Shown piece by piece: positions 24,301-34,827 of a DNA stretch of 64,000 nt (position 1 is the stretch's first letter; every line of letters begins with the position of its first letter). The translations under genes and the position numbers were made by a program. A model generated the notes under the pieces. That model was not told the DNA's origin. It saw nothing but the letters and a program-made list of their open reading frames with translations, and did not search any database. The stretch is from Leucocoprinus leucothites (taxonomy: Eukaryota > Basidiomycota > Agaricomycetes > Agaricales > Agaricaceae). The stretch spans positions 1 through 64,000 of the forward strand of contig JAACJO010000027.1 in the NCBI GenBank assembly GCA_013368445.1, written 5' to 3'.

Positions 24301-24780
24301 AGTGCCTGTGCTGGCTTGGTCTGTTTTTCCCCTGCTGATGGTGGCTGTTCTCTGTTCTCCAGTTTGTGAGTGCCTGTGCTGGCTTAGTCTGTTTTTCCTC
24401 TGCTGATGGTGGCTGTCCTCTGTTATCCAGGATGTGAGTGCCTATGCTGGCTTGGTCTATTTTCCCCCTGCTGATGGTGGCTGTCCTCTGTTCTCCAGAA
24501 AGTGAGTGCCTGTGCTGGCTTGGTCTGTTTTTCCCCTGCTGATGTTGGCTGTCCTCTGTTCTCCAGTTTGTGAGTGCCTGTGCTGGCTTGGTCTGTTTTT
24601 CCCCTGCTGATGTTAGCTGTCCTCTGTTCTCCAGAAAGTGAGTGACTGTGCTGGCTCACTCTGTTTTCCCTCTGCTGATATAGCTTGTCCTCTCCTCTTT
24701 AGTCCATAAGTGCCTGTGCTTACTCCCTCTGTTTTACCCCTGCTCACTTCAATATCCAGAACAACTCATTATGTCAATGA
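18362..24780 (+). CDS. G-domain (P-loop GTPase) protein, gene 2, running into the intron-unit array
   Basis: Seven exons give one frame of 270 codons: 18362-18520, 18571-18594, 18643-18815, 18868-18944, 18994-19158, 19209-19347 and 19403-19475. The introns are 48-55 nt and all GT-AG. Walker A/G1 is GRANAGKTS (Gly21-Ser29, catalytic Lys27 present), G3 is HDSRGFE (Asp83-Gly86) and G4 is VFTKYDQF (TKYD 152-155). It therefore looks able to bind GTP, unlike gene 1. Exon 7 ends DVVEKCLRPFPYIW in phase 0 at a GTGAGT donor. From there the array at 19476-24759 begins. If every unit splices, 77 single codons are added, then NNSLCQ and a stop at 24778-24780. Role unknown; relatives are mushroom-expanded soluble GTPases. 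The start is the ATG that opens the conserved KIKFRVLIIG strand. The C-terminus is uncertain. Confidence 0.75.
19476..24759 (+). repeat. Tandem array of intron units: 76 x 68 bp, each a 65-nt intron plus a 3-nt spacer
   Basis: After exon 7 comes a normal-looking 59-nt intron (19476-19534). From 19538 to 24705 the sequence repeats every 68 bp exactly, 76 times, with no net indel (checked at several points: GTGAGT at 19538, 20898, 22258, 23618 and 24638). Each unit starts GTGAGT, has a branch-point-like CTGAT or CTAAT about 24 nt before the end, a pyrimidine tract, and ends CCAG or CTAG. A 3-nt spacer precedes the next GTGAGT. The 77 spacers are only TTT (19), GAA (19), TTG (14), GAT (11), AAA (6), CCT (4), TCT (3) and TCC (1); none is a stop. 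A last, shorter unit (24706-24759) has a broken donor, ATAAGT. I saw no CpG in the array. The first intron shares both ends with the unit and is the likely founder. Confidence 0.95.
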
Positions 24781-25117
24781 CAATCACCAAACAGGTATTG
24801 CTCTTACAGAAAGTCATAGCTTGAATCTCCTAATCTATCTTCCTAGTTCTCCTCTGGCACTTCTAGATGTCATCTTATGATTGGTATTTGTCTTTATAAT
24901 TCTCAATGCATCTTTTAACTTTGGTGTAGTCATCATCATCCTTTTGAAGCATGCTACCACTTTACGTCCCTCTGGCCTCTCCTCCCAGTTAGCTTTATTC
25001 CAAGCACATTTAGACTGCCAAAAGTTGAATATTGGACTCAAAATCACACAATACTTCACTAAACCTTCTCAAAACTATTCTGTTCAGGATTTTGTGGACT
25101 TTATTATGGATGTTATG
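24760..25117 (+). other. Possible 3' exons beyond the intron array
   Basis: Three stretches joined by good small introns (24795-24846, GTATTG to CCTAG; 24884-24929, GTATTT to GTGTAG) give a continuous helical reading, including LLKHATTLRPSGLSSQLALF and YSVQDFVDFIMDVM. A further donor, GTTAGT, follows at 25118. This frame is offset from the phase in which exon 7 enters the array, where a stop comes at 24778. Either these exons belonged to the gene before the array arose, or they are a separate relic. Confidence 0.35.
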
Positions 25118-25741
25118 GTTAGTCTACTCTTACACTATCAAGATAATATCTAAAATTGTTTCCAGGTTTAATCTCTGTACCAATCTTGTTATTTTCATGG
25201 GAGGAGTAAAGGGTGAGGAATGGAGCTTAGGGTTTGAGTAGTGGAGAGATAAATCATTTTTGTTTTTGGCAGAGTTTTTTGAATATGTTTTTCATACTGT
25301 TTGCAAATCAGATTTGCCAGCTTTCCATACAGTGCATATAATTTATATGCTTCTGTGGGCCTGGGTTGGGTATAAATCTTTTGCTTCATGTTTAAATTCT
25401 ACTGGCCTATGTTGCAGATGGGTATTCTGCCTTGTCATCTCTCTAGGATGGGTTTTAACTCAATATTTGGCTGAGATGTTCAATATGAACACTGGACTGG
25501 GTTAAAAGCAGCACTAGTAAAAATGCCAGTGCAGCATAACAGTGGCTCAGCAAAGCTCAGAGCAGTGCAAACCATCTGAGGATAGCTACCTCCTCAAAAA
25601 TACCTAATAGTATCAACTCTGGATTCAGGACCAGATAAGCAATTCAATAAGTATGCACTAGGAACATAAGATATAGTCAATGTTATTAGAATTTATATTA
25701 CCTGATATTGATAAGCCCAAATATACTGTAGAATTGTACTA
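25118..25741. other. No gene recognised
   Basis: CpG-poor sequence with short accidental ORFs only. Confidence 0.5.
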
Positions 25742-26104
25742 CAGTTGAGTCTGTTTTAACTAATAACCATCATAACTAATAGTCTATCATACCTAATCGG
25801 TTTGTGCTGTGACAAAGTTGGTTAGCAGAGAAATGAAATAATAACTGATAGTTCTGTCATTAGTAATACTGATAGCTCCTGGGTTCTCATAAGTAATAGT
25901 GTCCATTGGGCACTCAGTTCAGCACTCAGTCAAAATAGACAAGCAATGAAAAGTTGCTGAAATGAATTCATAAAAATGGTTCATTTTGGTCTTTACTGGA
26001 CTTTTAGAGTATATAGCAACCAAAGCCTAAAATTTTCAGCTTCAATCCATATCCTGCAAATCACTGGATTCCTCATGTCTTCAGCTCCTAGAATTGTTTA
26101 TTAT
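25742..26104 (+). repeat. Left end of a pogo/Tigger-like DNA transposon (candidate)
   Basis: CAGTTGAGTCTGTTTTAACT after TA resembles pogo-like termini, followed by repeated AACTAATA motifs. The matching transposase relic is at 42602-44095, displaced by elements B and C. A matching right end was not found. Confidence 0.35.
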
Positions 26105-26109
26105 CTATC

Positions 26110-26655
26110 TGTCACGATCTGCAATCGCAACCTCTCTGATTTGATCTCCAACTATTTTTTCAATTTCCGATTCCTGCAATTTTTCATTATCTATCATTTC
26201 TATAAATATTTCACAGCCTGTCTCTACTCATCATTCTATCATCCTTTCATTTGCGCTTATATTTGTTTCTGCCATTCCATTTATATTTGTTGTTCTCTGT
26301 CATGTCGCATTTATTGTTGTCTATTTACTTTTCGTTTATCTGTTTATTCATTTATTGTCGCATTGTGAGCTTTGCGATATTTATGTGTTGTTTGTCCAAT
26401 TTTGCATTATCTTAAATATGTTGCTACTAGCTCATATATTATTCATTCTGAATATCGACTAAGATTCCACTCTGAATTCTCTGTCCATTATTCCTTCAGT
26501 ATTGAATTCCAATTCACACTATCTGTCATCTTCCTCGTAGACCAAATTGGTTGACACAATATTGGAAGGGTGCAGCACATACACTGAAGCCAATGACTGA
26601 CCTCTCCATAACTTTTGCGTACTTAGTAAGCGCTGGTATTTCGCAAATCTTGACA
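26110..26655 (+). repeat. 5' LTR of element B
   Basis: Starts TGTCACGATC and ends CTTGACA, 546 bp. The internal region begins GTATATTCAGAATCC, resembling the same position of element C (GTATTATCAGACTCAGATTC); this is the likely primer-binding region. Confidence 0.92.
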
Positions 26656-26695
26656 GTATATTCAGAATCCCAACTTTTAGTATCATTCTCTTAAT

Positions 26696-28278
26696 ATGTC
26701 TACAACACTTACTCACAATACTGCTTGTACTCATGGTATTTCTGTCCAGAATCATCCACTCCCTCTTGACACATACCTTCTACTCGTGGTAGAGGTGGCG
26801 CTCCTTCTACTCCTTGGTTTTCAGGTTCACCTCAAAATGGGCGTGAAGCTTTGTGTAGGACTATTCATGAGTCCAAAGAAGATGAACCCCAGCCTGAGCA
26901 TGACCAGGTCAGTGTTGACCATAACAAAGACAATGAGGAAGAAGAGGAGAATAATGCACAAGAACCAGAGGGCAATACCCAAATTTTCAAACCTGAAGAT
27001 TTGGGTCAGGATAATGAATATTTGGATAATGATGGTGCTGATGCAGGAGGTGGAGATGGCGATGGAGGTCCTCCTGATGATGATCCTGATGATGAAGATA
27101 ACCCAGAGGATGAGCCTGATGAGCCTCCTTGTTGCCGCCATCATCAAAACCCAGACCCTGAAGAACAATTCCTGAATATTATGAATCATTTTGCAACTAA
27201 TCTCGAAAATTGCAAGCATACTCCCCAGCCTGTTGTTAAAATGGAACACATTCAGGCTAAAGAGCCCAACATATTTGATGGCTCCAAGCCTCAGAAACTA
27301 GACGAGTTCCTTTTTCAATGCCATTTATACTTCAATACTAACCCATTGCAATTCACTACAGAACATGCGAAGGTTAGCTTGGCGATGACCTTTCTCAAGG
27401 GACCTGCTCAGCAGCACTTTCAAACAGTTCTTCAAGTGGAGTACGATTGGGATGTCATTTCCTAGTTTCAGGATTTCCAATTGTTTGTGGATGAGTTGCG
27501 CAAGAATTTTGGGGCCCTTGATCGTGAGACAGAGGCAGTGGAGGAGTTGGAACACCTTTGCATGGGTTATAACTGGACTATAACCAAGTATAATGTTGAG
27601 TTCTCATGACTTTCTAGTATCTTGGGATGGCCCGACAATGTCCTAGTTTACTGCTATTATTGAGGCCTTCTAGATCACATTTCCAACATCATTTCCAGCT
27701 CTCCTACTGGCAAACCCTCTTCCCTTGTTGCTATGCAACATCTCGCTATACAAATCAACAACAACTACTGGTCCTGTGTCCACGAAAAGAAGCATACTGG
27801 TGAAAAACCAGATTAGTCTTCAATGCATCCTGATATGCAGAACCAGCAGAACCAGCAGAATAAAAACAAGGGGAAGAACAACAACAACAATTGCCAGCAG
27901 AATTCATCACAACAGTCCAACACACCTTCCAATCCTCCTTCTAACAATCCTAAACCATTCCAGAAATCATCGAATCCTTCTTCCTCATCACAACCCTCCA
28001 ATCCTCTCGCCAGAAAACTCAACAAGGATGGTAAGCTGACTGCTCAAGAGCATCAGCGTTGCATCACAAATGGACAATGCTTATACTGTGGTGGAAACCA
28101 CATGATTCGTGACTGTCCTCACAAGAACAAGTCCAGTAATACTAATAATAATTCCAATTCTACTTCTTCTTCTTCTTCTAACACAAACAAGCCTAAAGGG
28201 TGAAAAGCCAAGGCTGATGCAGACTCCAAGGATGCTTTGCAACCTTCGGGCTCTCAATCCGAGAGTTCAAAAAAATAG
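26696..28278 (+). pseudogene. gag of element B
   Basis: The start is ATG 26696. A one-base slip near 26773 leads into the main frame, which runs to TAG 28276-28278. The N-terminal region is acidic (DDDPDDEDNPEDEPDEP), then comes a capsid-like helical part (about 27240-27700; EPNIFDGSKPQKLDEFLFQC). A Gln/Asn-rich linker leads to a zinc knuckle, CLYCGGNHMIRDC, one residue shorter than the usual C-x2-C-x4-H-x4-C. In-frame stops: TAG 27463, TGA near 27607, TGA near 27660, TAG near 27814 and TGA 28201. Gag would form the virus-like particle and bind the RNA genome. Confidence 0.85.
28269..28278 (+). promoter_or_regulatory. Candidate -1 ribosomal frameshift site between gag and pol of element B
   Basis: In the gag frame the codons read TCA AAA AAA TAG, so the heptamer A AAA AAA lies directly before the gag stop. 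Slipping back one base enters the pol frame (IASNPQNSAQAED). Element C has the same arrangement at 40133-40139. Confidence 0.65.
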
Positions 28279-31200
28279 CAAGCAATCCTCAGAACTCTGC
28301 ACAGGCTGAGGATTGTGTTGAACTCTCCTGTGCTTCAGAGAGTATTCGACTCAACACATCTACTCTTTCCAATCTGAACTCTCTTCATATTTCGCTTACT
28401 TCTTCTTTGCTTTTGGACAAATCTTTTTCACTCCCTATTTCACTTACTGCACTTGTTGATAGTGGCTCAACTCATTGCTTCATAGACAATTCGCTTATTC
28501 GTAAATATTGTGTACCCACTATTCTGATTCCTCCTGTAGAGTTGCGATTGTTTGATGGTTCATCTAATTCATTCATTTCAGAGACTGCAAAAATCCCTAT
28601 CTCATTTCCAACTGGTGAATGTATAAATCTGGACTTCTATGTCACTTGGCTTGATCCATCTTGCTCTGTGGTTCTTGGACATAATTGGCTTGCCTGCTAC
28701 AATCCATTGATTGATTGGGTTTCAGGTCAAATTGCTTTCCAATCTACTCTGCAATCAGATCTTGCTACTCCTTCTGTCTGCATGCCTATCTCTGCCAAAT
28801 TGCTGGCTCCTGATACAATCTCACCAGTTCCTGATTCTTCTCCTTCTCGACCTGACGTTTGACTGATTGGTGTGGCTGCATTTGCATGTGTCTGTTGTCA
28901 ACCTGGCTCTATGTGTTTTGGTCTGGATCTCTGGTGCTCATCTGTGGCTGGAGCTGCTTCTTCTTCTTCGCAGGATCCCATCAACCTTTCTAACATTCCT
29001 TCGGAATATCATGAATTCACAGATGTTTTCAGCAAATCCCATGCTGACACTCTTCCACCTCACCAACCTTACAACTTGCACATTAATCTCAAGGAAGGCA
29101 CTTCTCCTCCTGTCAGAATGATTTATTCACTTTTGCAGGTTGAGCTTGCTGCACTCTGAGAATTCATTGACGAAAATCTTTCCATTGGTTTTATTCGACC
29201 TTCTAATTCTCCTCATGGTGCTCCTGTTCTCTTCATCAAAAAGAAAGATGGCTCTCTTTGACTCTGTGTTGATTTCCGTGGTCTTAACTGGATCACTAGG
29301 AAAGATCGCTACCCACTACCACTCATTTCTGACTTGCTGGACTCTCTGTGAAAGGCTGGTATCTATACCAAGATTGATCTCCAACATGCTTATCATTTGG
29401 TTCATATTGCTGAAGGCAATGAGTGGAAAACTGCATTCTGCACTCGCTATGGTTCATTCGAGTGGCTTGTGATGCCTTTCGGTCTCACCAATGCTCCTGC
29501 TGCCTTCCAGCAATTCATGAATGCCATTTTCAAGGATCTTCTTGATATGTGTGTAACTGTTTATCTTGATGATATTCTCATATATTCAGAGGACATTAAT
29601 TCACATTGCAAAAATGTTCACAAAGTCCTTAAAAGGTTGCACCAAAATGGCCTTTATGCTCATGCTGATAAATGCGAGTTCCATACTGACACAGTCAAAT
29701 ACCTCAGCTACATTCTTTCTCCAGGCGGTCTGAAAATTTCAGAAGAAAAGGTAAAAACTATCCAGGACTGGCCCGAACTGAAGAAGGTCAAGGACATACA
29801 ATCCTTCCTTGGTTTCATGAACTTCTATCATCATTTCATTTATGGTTATTCCAATATTGTTGTACCACTAACTTGCCTCATGCGAAAACACATACAGTGG
29901 AACTTTGATGAAAAAGCTCACAAGGCTTTTAACTTCCTTAAGGAGGCCTTTACATGTGCACCAGTTCTTACCCATTGGATTCCTAATACACAAATTATTG
30001 TGGAAACTGATGTCTCTGACTATACCCTGGCAGCTATACTCTCTATCGTCACTCCTGATGGAGATATTCACCCTATTGCTTTCCATTCCTGTACATTTTC
30101 CACATCCGAGCTTAACTACGACACCCACAACAAGGAACTGCTTGCAATTGTTGAAGCATTCTGAATCTGGTGCCATTATCTAGAAGGTGCTGCGCTTCCT
30201 ATCAATGTAGTCACCAATCATAGGAACCTTGAGTATTTCTCTACCACAAAGATACTAACCTGCAGACAAGCCAGATGGTCTGAGTTCTTATCGCAGTTCA
30301 ACCTTGTTATTTGATTTAGACCTGGTAAGCTTGGAACAAAACCAGATGCCCTAACTAGATGTTGGGACGTCTACCCAAAAGGGGGGAATAATGGCTATGC
30401 CACAGTTAATCCTCACAATTTCCAACCTGTCTTTACTAACGAACAACTTTCTACTTCTATTTATCCTTTGTATCTTTATACACCTGCGCTGCGCGCTGGT
30501 CTTATTATGGACATTTTGCAACTTCGCACAGACATTCTTTCCACTATTTCCACTAACAATTCTGTTTCTGATCATTTTGCTCATCCAGAGGGTTGCTGGT
30601 CCAAAGACTCTGAGGGTTTCTTGTTACTTGATGGTAGAATCTATGTTCCCAATACTAATGATCTTTGTTTGCACATTTTGCAATACTATCATGACCATGC
30701 ACTCACTGGCCATTTCAGTCAAAACAAAACTCTAGAACTTGTTCGCCATGAGTATACATGGCCAAATATCCACGACTTTGTCAAGGATTACTGCAAAAGT
30801 TGTGTTACCTGTTCAAGATTGAAAGCTCGATGCCATTGTCCCTATGGAACTCTCAAGCAACTTCCCATACCATTGCGACCTTGGGATTCAATTTCTATGG
30901 ATTTTATTGAAAAACTTCCAAAGTCCTCAGGGTTTGACTCAATTCTGGTCATTGTGGATAGGCTAACCAAACAAGCGATTTTCATTCCAACTCACAATAC
31001 CATTACTTCCACAGAACTTGCTAAACTCTTTGTCATTCATGTCTTCTCCAAACATGGTATCCCTGCTAATGTTACCTCTGATTGTGGTTTGGAATTTGTT
31101 TCTCACTTTTTCCGATCACTAGGAGAAGCTTTGGACATGAAGTTACACTTCACGTTGGGTTATCATCCTGAAGGTGATGGTCAGACTGAACAAACTAACC

Positions 31201-31979
31201 AAACTCTTGAACAGTACTTGTGCATTTATTGCAACTACCAACAGAGTAATTGGTCCGATCTATTACCTATAGCTGAGTTCACTTTCAATAATTCTCCTTC
31301 CACTACCACTGGTATCTCTCCATTCTTCGCTAATAAAGGTTACCATCCTAATATCACAGTTCACCCTGAGAGGGATCTCGCATCAGCTCATGCTCGTGAC
31401 TTCGCTGTGGATTTAGACAAACTACATTTGACTCTCAAGTCGGAAATTGCTCATGCCCAGCATTGCTATCAGGCCAATGCTGATGATCGCCGTCTTGTTG
31501 CACCTGCATTTAAGATTGGTGATAAGGTCTTTGTCAAAGCACAGTACTTCCGCACAATGAGGCCTTCGAAGAAACTCTCTGAAAAATACCTTGAACCCTA
31601 TGAAATTATTTCCCAACCAGGTTCACATTCTTTTACTCTTCGACTTCCTGACTCTATGCATGCTGTTCATCCTGTATTCCATGTTTCCATGCTCGAACCT
31701 TTCACCCATAGCTCCATTCCAAATCGCATCGCATCACCACCATCTGCAGTGGAGGTTGATGGAGAACCAGAATACAAAGTTGATCGCATCGTTAATTCAA
31801 AGATCAATCAATGTCGACGTGCTTGTAAACTCCTTTACAAAGTAGTATGGCTTGGTTACAAAGATATGGACAAAGCAGAGTTGTGGTTACCTGCAACAGA
31901 GCTCAAACATGCCATAGACCTAGTTTCCGACTTCCACTACATGTACCCCAATAAACCTGGACCTCTCTCTTCACTTTAA
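28275..31979 (+). pseudogene. pol of element B: protease, RT, RNase H, integrase, chromodomain
   Basis: One frame runs from the frameshift site to TAA 31977-31979. Protease: LVDSGSTHCFID and VVLGHNWL (28455-28690). [11 protein letters not shown] at about 29560. RNase H follows (about 29950-30330; ETDVSDYTLAAIL). The integrase has an HHCC zinc region ending CKSCVTC, and catalytic regions [17 protein letters not shown] (usually SDRGSEF; both changes fit CpG decay) and PEGDGQTEQTNQ. The chromodomain is near 31760-31900 (VDRIVNSK, VVWLGYKD). The only in-frame stops are six TGA codons (28860, 29157, 29259, 29349, 30162 and 30312), all at positions that fit Arg. The last 503 codons, integrase plus chromodomain, are fully open. 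Confidence 0.92.
30374..30392 (+). promoter_or_regulatory. Candidate central polypurine tract of element B
   Basis: CCCAAAAGGGGGGAATAATG inside pol, in the RNase H to integrase linker, nearly repeats the 3' polypurine tract at 33549-33561. Element C has the same pair. Confidence 0.5.
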
Positions 31980-32275
31980 AACTACTCACTATCATTTTCA
32001 ATCTTTTACAGATATTCTCACATATTCTTCGCAACATTCCTTTTCATTCCAAGTTGATATTCCCAGTCCTTAACATCTCATTTTCGCTTTCCTTTTCTTT
32101 CACACCATACTCACTTCATTCCATCAAGATATCATTTATTACAAAACAAGAAAAACCAAAAGAAAAACATTCGAGTAGTATACAATTATTCTTCATTAAA
32201 AGCAGAGACGATGACGACAGTGATCTTCATAGTCCTTTTCTTTATAGTCCTTTCCCTTTCTACTCCCTCCTTCCC

Positions 32276-33496
32276 TCATTTCCGATACCCACGTCCTGCA
32301 CCATCCTTCAATTCCTGTGCCATTGCTAGCTTCACCTCCTCGATTGCCACGAGCCTCTCAAGTGTCCTTCCATGTGCCTGTAACACCCTCGTAGTCTCCC
32401 TCGATGCCAACACCTGCTCATCCAATGTACTAACCTGCTGTTGCAACATAACCTGATTTTGAAGTTGCACCTGCATATTTTCCCTCGTTGTGATCTCCAG
32501 ATTGTCCACTGCTGATGATAATCATGCGACTTCTCGCAAAAGACTTGGAGAATGACTGGGAGCCCACAATAGTTGGGGCAGAAGGGGCTGAGGAGACTTC
32601 ATCATGATTTTAGTAATGTTACATCACAAATCTGCAAATGAACTTACCACCATCCTAGTGTCCTGTTCAGCAATGATCGCAGGTGACCTGATCTCTATCA
32701 CTCCAAATGTATCATCATCCACTGTGGGCAGGATTTCAGGCAGATTCCACTGCAAAGAGGACAATGGTTGAGTGGATGGAGGTGGTGCGAAACTCGATCC
32801 CCAATCACCAGAGCTTGATAGTAACAGTTGACTCATGGGAGGCACCGTTATTTTTCGTTTTTTCGATGCTGTTGTTCTGATTGGTGACAAGCTCACTCCT
32901 TGACTAGAGGCCTCCTGCTTCAGATCATCCTGTGGATCATAACACCCCTTCTTTGCTTGTGCACAATACATACATTTCCCTAATCCACACTGCGACTTAC
33001 ACTCCCGCTGCCCAGTGACATATTGCGAACACGTCACATAACTCTTTTGGTAAGGTAGTCCATCTGTTGGGTTCTGCTGACAGGCACCGTTCTTCTTCCA
33101 AGTGAAGCTTGATGAAGCCCTACTCAACATTGCAACAGGAATGGATACATGATCCATTACTTCATGCAATTCCAATGTTGATGCCCTCATCAGTGCTCTC
33201 CCCTTACCCTTTGATGGTATCTGCAACTCTTCCTCTTCATCATCATTGTCATCATCACTTCAGACTATCTGTTATGATCTAGTGGTCCTTCGTGTCACAG
33301 TAGAAGCTGGATTTGTTGTCACACTATTGCTGGGTTGACTCATTGTCATTCCCGACACTGCAGCCATCGCTGGCCATACATTCACTCCCTGTTTGGTGTT
33401 CCGACATTGAATCTTGGCCATGAGTTTGTCATTGGTCATTGCGCTTAGGTTGGGGGTTTTCTTCAAGGAGTGGGGAGCCATGGTGGTAGGAGGCAA
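32276..33496 (-). pseudogene. Antisense gene inside element B: cysteine-rich domain plus coiled coil
   Basis: On the strand opposite pol, between the pol stop and the 3' LTR. The frame starts ATG 33496 (MPPTTMAPHSLKK), only 65 bp from the LTR, and runs to about 32636. A GTAAGT donor and CTCCTCAG acceptor join it to a second exon ending at 32276. Exon 1 holds an acidic Asp/Glu stretch and a Cys cluster, including CKSQCGLGKCMYCAQAKKGC (C-x2-C-x6-C at its end, the spacing of half a Zn2Cys6 cluster). Exon 2 is a coiled coil (LQNQVMLQQQVSTLDEQVLA). Interruptions are TAA 33272, a TGA shortly after, and a TGA at the start of exon 2. Element C carries a gene of the same layout in the same place. A DNA-binding regulator is an inference. 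The promoter would be antisense activity of the 3' LTR. Confidence 0.65.
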
Positions 33497-33548
33497 GATG
33501 ATCTTGATAGGAGATCAAGGATCAGTAAGTCCTCAAGGGCTCGGTCCT

Positions 33549-33561
33549 AAAGGGGGAATAC
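33549..33561 (+). promoter_or_regulatory. 3' polypurine tract of element B
   Basis: TAAAGGGGGAATAC directly abuts the 3' LTR, the expected primer site for plus-strand DNA synthesis. Confidence 0.8.
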
Positions 33562-34107
33562 TATCATGATCTGCCATTGCAACCTCTCCAATTTGATCTC
33601 CAACTATTTTTTCAATTTCCAATTCCTGCGATTTTTTATTATCTATCATTTCTATAAATATTTCACAGCCTGTCTCCACTCATCATTCTATCATCCTTTC
33701 ATTTGTGCTCATATTCGTTTCTGCCATTCCATTTATATTTGTCGTTCTCTGTTGTGTCATGTTTATTGTTGTCTATTTACTTTTCATTTATCTGTTTATT
33801 TGTTTATTATCGCATTGTGAGCTTCACAATATTTATGTGTTATTTGTCCAATTTCGCGTTTTCTTAAATATGTCACTACTAGCTCATGTATTATTCATTC
33901 TGAATATTGACTAAGATTCTACTCTGAATTCTCTGTCTGTTATTCCTTCAGTGTTGAATTCCAATTCACACTGCCTGTCATCTTCCTCATAGACCAAATC
34001 AGTCAACGTGATATCAGAAGGGTGCAGCACATACACTGAAGCCAATGACTGACCTCTCCGTAACTTTTGTGTACTTAGTAAGTGCTGGTATTTTGCAAAT
34101 CTTGACA
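33562..34107 (+). repeat. 3' LTR of element B
   Basis: 546 bp, the same length as the 5' LTR. It begins TATCATGATC where the 5' copy has TGTCACGATC, and ends CTTGACA followed by the CTATC duplication. Confidence 0.92.
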
Positions 34108-34142
34108 CTATCTTTGAAAAAGGCCTTCAAGTTCTTGATCAA

Positions 34143-34698
34143 TGTTAAGCATGCAAATGCTACAGATGGGGAGCTGATGTCTAGGACTGGATAGACAGAG
34201 GTGGGACAGAGGTAAGGCAGGAGCCAGTCACTTGACACGGGAGCAGGTTGTGGCCTCAACTTATGTGTTGTGCTGACTACTGATACTTGACCCAGATTTC
34301 AGACAAGGGAAAAGAGCAGAGGATGAATAGAGAGTAGAGAGAACATTAGTATATTGCTAAGTTGATTATCAGACTAAGGACTTCAAGTACAAAGTCATGC
34401 TACTTATATATGATGCAGAATATAGGATCAGATAAGGAAAACAAGCAAAGTAGTAAACAGAGAAATAATCAAAGTGGAGTCTGTTTACAAGGCTAGAAGA
34501 TATAAAATTTACTATTAAACAGTTGTCAGAAAATTTCAACCAGACAGTATGAATTAATAAAATGGAAGATGTCAGAATAAGTCTAAAGGTGAAAGACTGA
34601 TAAAAACCAATGTAACTGATATGCAAAAGTGGATAAGAGTTCATGAAAATAATACTAAGTTTGAACTGTCAGCTGTTCTTGAGGATCAGCTTGTGACA
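34143..34698 (-). repeat. 3' LTR of element C
   Basis: On the minus strand it begins TGTCACAAGC and ends CTTAACA. The adjoining internal sequence, read on the minus strand, is AAGGGGGGAATAC, the polypurine tract. Confidence 0.92.
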
Positions 34699-34827
34699 GT
34701 ATTCCCCCCTTAGGGCTGAGCCCTCAAAGCCACATGACTTAATTGTGGGAACCAATTCAAACTCTATATAAATTCCACTCTGAGGAAAAAATTAAGCTTT
34801 CTCACAACTTAATCCCCTTTAACAACC

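Larger units (their letters stand above)
26110..34107 (+). mobile_element. Complete Ty3/gypsy chromovirus, element B
   Basis: A 7998-bp element with two 546-bp LTRs and a perfect 5-bp target duplication, CTATC, at 26105-26109 and 34108-34112. Order: LTR, gag, protease, RT, RNase H, integrase with chromodomain, antisense gene, polypurine tract, LTR. The pol frame has no indel over 3.7 kb and is broken only by TGA codons. The LTRs differ mainly by transitions, many at CpG. Confidence 0.95.

Noticed and set aside
19476..24759. CRISPR-like or coding repeat interpretation of the 68-bp array
   Set aside because: Units are contiguous with a 3-nt spacer, not 20-40 nt spacers, and lie in a eukaryotic gene. 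68 is not a multiple of 3, so no frame stays open through the array; the minus ORF at 24423-24659 is a shadow.
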